From Desulfococcus sp041737845 (GTDB lineage Bacteria > Desulfobacterota > Desulfobacteria > Desulfobacterales > Desulfococcaceae), in NCBI RefSeq assembly GCF_041737845.1, contig NZ_JBGSQX010000124.1, positions 1-7,667 on the forward strand: DNA of 7,667 nt. The letters are read 5' to 3'. Made by a program: the position numbers and the translations under genes. Shown here in pieces: positions 6,820 to 7,667 of the stretch (position 1 is its first letter; each line of letters opens with the position of its first letter). Below the pieces are notes generated by a model. That model made no database searches. It was not told the origin of the DNA and worked only from the letters and a program-made list of their open reading frames with translations.

Positions 6820-6960
6820 TTACAGCGCCTTCAGCACCTCGCCCGCGAACCGCTGCTTCCGGAGTTTGGGCGGATATCTCCGGAAGGCCCGGTGGGTGAC
6901 CGGGTCGTATTCATGGATGTAGAGCCGCCGGGCGGGCCTGCCGTAGACCGTGAGCATCAT
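6820..6960 (-). pseudogene. 3' end of an unrecognised gene, 5' part lost
   Basis: The minus-strand frame ending at TAA (6822-6820) reads, from an ATG pair at 6960-6955, MMLTVYGRPARRLYIHEYDP, then VTHRAFRRYPPKLRKQRFAGEVLKAL. The composition looks like a genuine basic protein C-terminus. The frame stays open to 7137, but there it is only the antisense of the barrel gene, and no ribosome site precedes 6960. The most likely reading is the tail of a gene whose front was removed at a junction near 6960-6990. I do not recognise the family. A chance frame is possible. Confidence 0.4.
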
Positions 6961-7667
6961 GTTGGGGAGGGCATCGGGGTTGCCGGTCTGGTGGACCGGG
7001 CGCGCGCGGCGGTTTCCCGGCCGGACGACGGGAGCCTCTATCAATGGGTCGGGACCGGGACCTACCTGGACGGGTCCGGCGAATTCCGGCTCAAGAACCA
7101 GCTTTTTTTCGGAGACTGGGGCAGCTTTGAAACCCACTACGAAGCTGTTCTGGTGGGCGGAGACACCTGGCGGAAGAGGCGGGAGCTGCGGGACCTCACC
7201 GGCGCAAGTTCAGGCGGCGGCCTTTTCTCGCCGGCGATCCGGGCCATTTCCGATGACCGGCGCCTGATGGACCTCACTCATGGGATCGCGGACGGCGCGG
7301 ACGGGGCGCTCTGCCATCGCCTCGACCGGCTCTTCCTGATCGTTGACCGGCCGTGGGGGAACCTGCGCCTCGGCCGCCAGGCCGTGACCTGGGGAAACGG
7401 GATGCTTTTCAATCCCATGGACATCTTCAACCCCTTTGCCCCCACCGACGTCGTCCGGGATTACAAGGTAGGGGACGACATGGCCCTGGCCCTTCTGCCG
7501 GCCGGAGAGAATGGCGATCTCCAATGGATCGGCGTGCCGCGGCGAAACCCTGAAAACGGCGCGGTGGAATGGGACGAATCCGCCGTGGGGGCCAAGCTCC
7601 GCCTCCCGTCGGGGACGACCGAATGGACGCTCATGCTCGCCGAAAACCACGACAACACCGTGGTCGG
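6913..7667 (+). CDS. Outer-membrane beta-barrel protein, N-terminal and middle part (continues at base 2)
   Basis: The frame is open from 6697 and runs off the right end; through the terminal overlap it continues into 2-589. Family-like sequence begins only near 6991: LYQWVGTGTYLDGSGEFRLK, QLFFGDWGSFETHYEAVLVGGD, then LGRQAVTWGNG, FNPMDIFNPFAPTDVVRDYK and EWDESAVGAKLRL. These are barrel strands plus the RQxxxWGxG...FNPxDxFNPF signature. No signal peptide precedes them in any frame, although an outer-membrane protein needs one. The ATGs at 6745 and 6913 have no convincing ribosome site. The N-terminus therefore appears to have been cut off and replaced by antisense of another gene (6820-6960). 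From 6991 through the join the barrel part is about 400 residues, near the usual size. If the circle is real, this copy would probably not be exported. Confidence 0.72.
   Translation, partial: MDVEPPGGPAVDREHHVGEGIGVAGLVDRARAAVSRPDDGSLYQWVGTGTYLDGSGEFRLKNQLFFGDWGSFETHYEAVLVGGDTWRKRRELRDLTGASSGGGLFSPAIRAISDDRRLMDLTHGIADGADGALCHRLDRLFLIVDRPWGNLRLGRQAVTWGNGMLFNPMDIFNPFAPTDVVRDYKVGDDMALALLPAGENGDLQWIGVPRRNPENGAVEWDESAVGAKLRLPSGTTEWTLMLAENHDNTVV
7605..7667. repeat. Terminal direct repeat, right copy
   Basis: Identical to 1-63, ending exactly at the window end, and in the same reading frame of the barrel gene. See the left copy. Confidence 0.95.

Overview
The window looks like DNA of a Desulfobacterota-type (deltaproteobacterial) bacterium. 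The reasons are GC-rich coding sequence with strong Shine-Dalgarno sites, a probable selenoprotein, an outer-membrane barrel of a type common in that group, and intergenic REP-like repeats. The taxon is an inference. The first 63 bases are identical to the last 63 (1-63 = 7605-7667), and one beta-barrel reading frame runs unbroken through the join. The contig therefore closes as a circle of 7604 bp, or is a tandem or assembly loop. No replication, partition or mobilisation gene is visible, so a plasmid is not supported by content.

Plus-strand block (about 6913 through the join to 2297): an outer-membrane beta-barrel protein that has lost its normal N-terminus, an ECF-type sigma factor (642-1241), a one-base-spaced zinc-finger anti-sigma-like protein (1243-1545), and an exported DUF3179 protein (1662-2297). 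The DUF3179 frame is interrupted by a single TGA at the position of the family's conserved cysteine. A 7-bp hairpin that fits the bacterial SECIS rules follows it. This is best read as one 211-residue selenoprotein, not two ORFs, and it is the most interesting item in the window.

Convergent region (2298-2758): no intact gene. It holds a very strong hairpin, a short remnant resembling the C-terminus of the YiiX-like gene found elsewhere in the window, a REP-like palindrome, a 16-bp-period G-rich repeat with a hairpin, and the first 20 codons of a gene resembling the peroxidase-like (AhpD/CMD) protein of arsenosugar gene clusters.

Minus-strand block (6584 down to 2759): a small exported protein of unknown function, a YiiX/YebB-like permuted NlpC/P60 cysteine hydrolase, a small three-helix membrane protein, a decayed short-chain dehydrogenase pseudogene, and a 510-residue mercuric-reductase-like flavoprotein. 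The flavoprotein lacks the C-terminal cysteine pair of true MerA. With the broken peroxidase-like start behind it, it recalls arsenosugar-associated gene sets.

Region 6585-6990: a short hairpin and the 3' end of an unrecognised minus-strand gene, which meets the barrel gene head to head. Both have lost their 5' ends, which marks a deletion or assembly junction. Gene remnants and repeats make this a rearranged, partly decaying region around a few intact genes.
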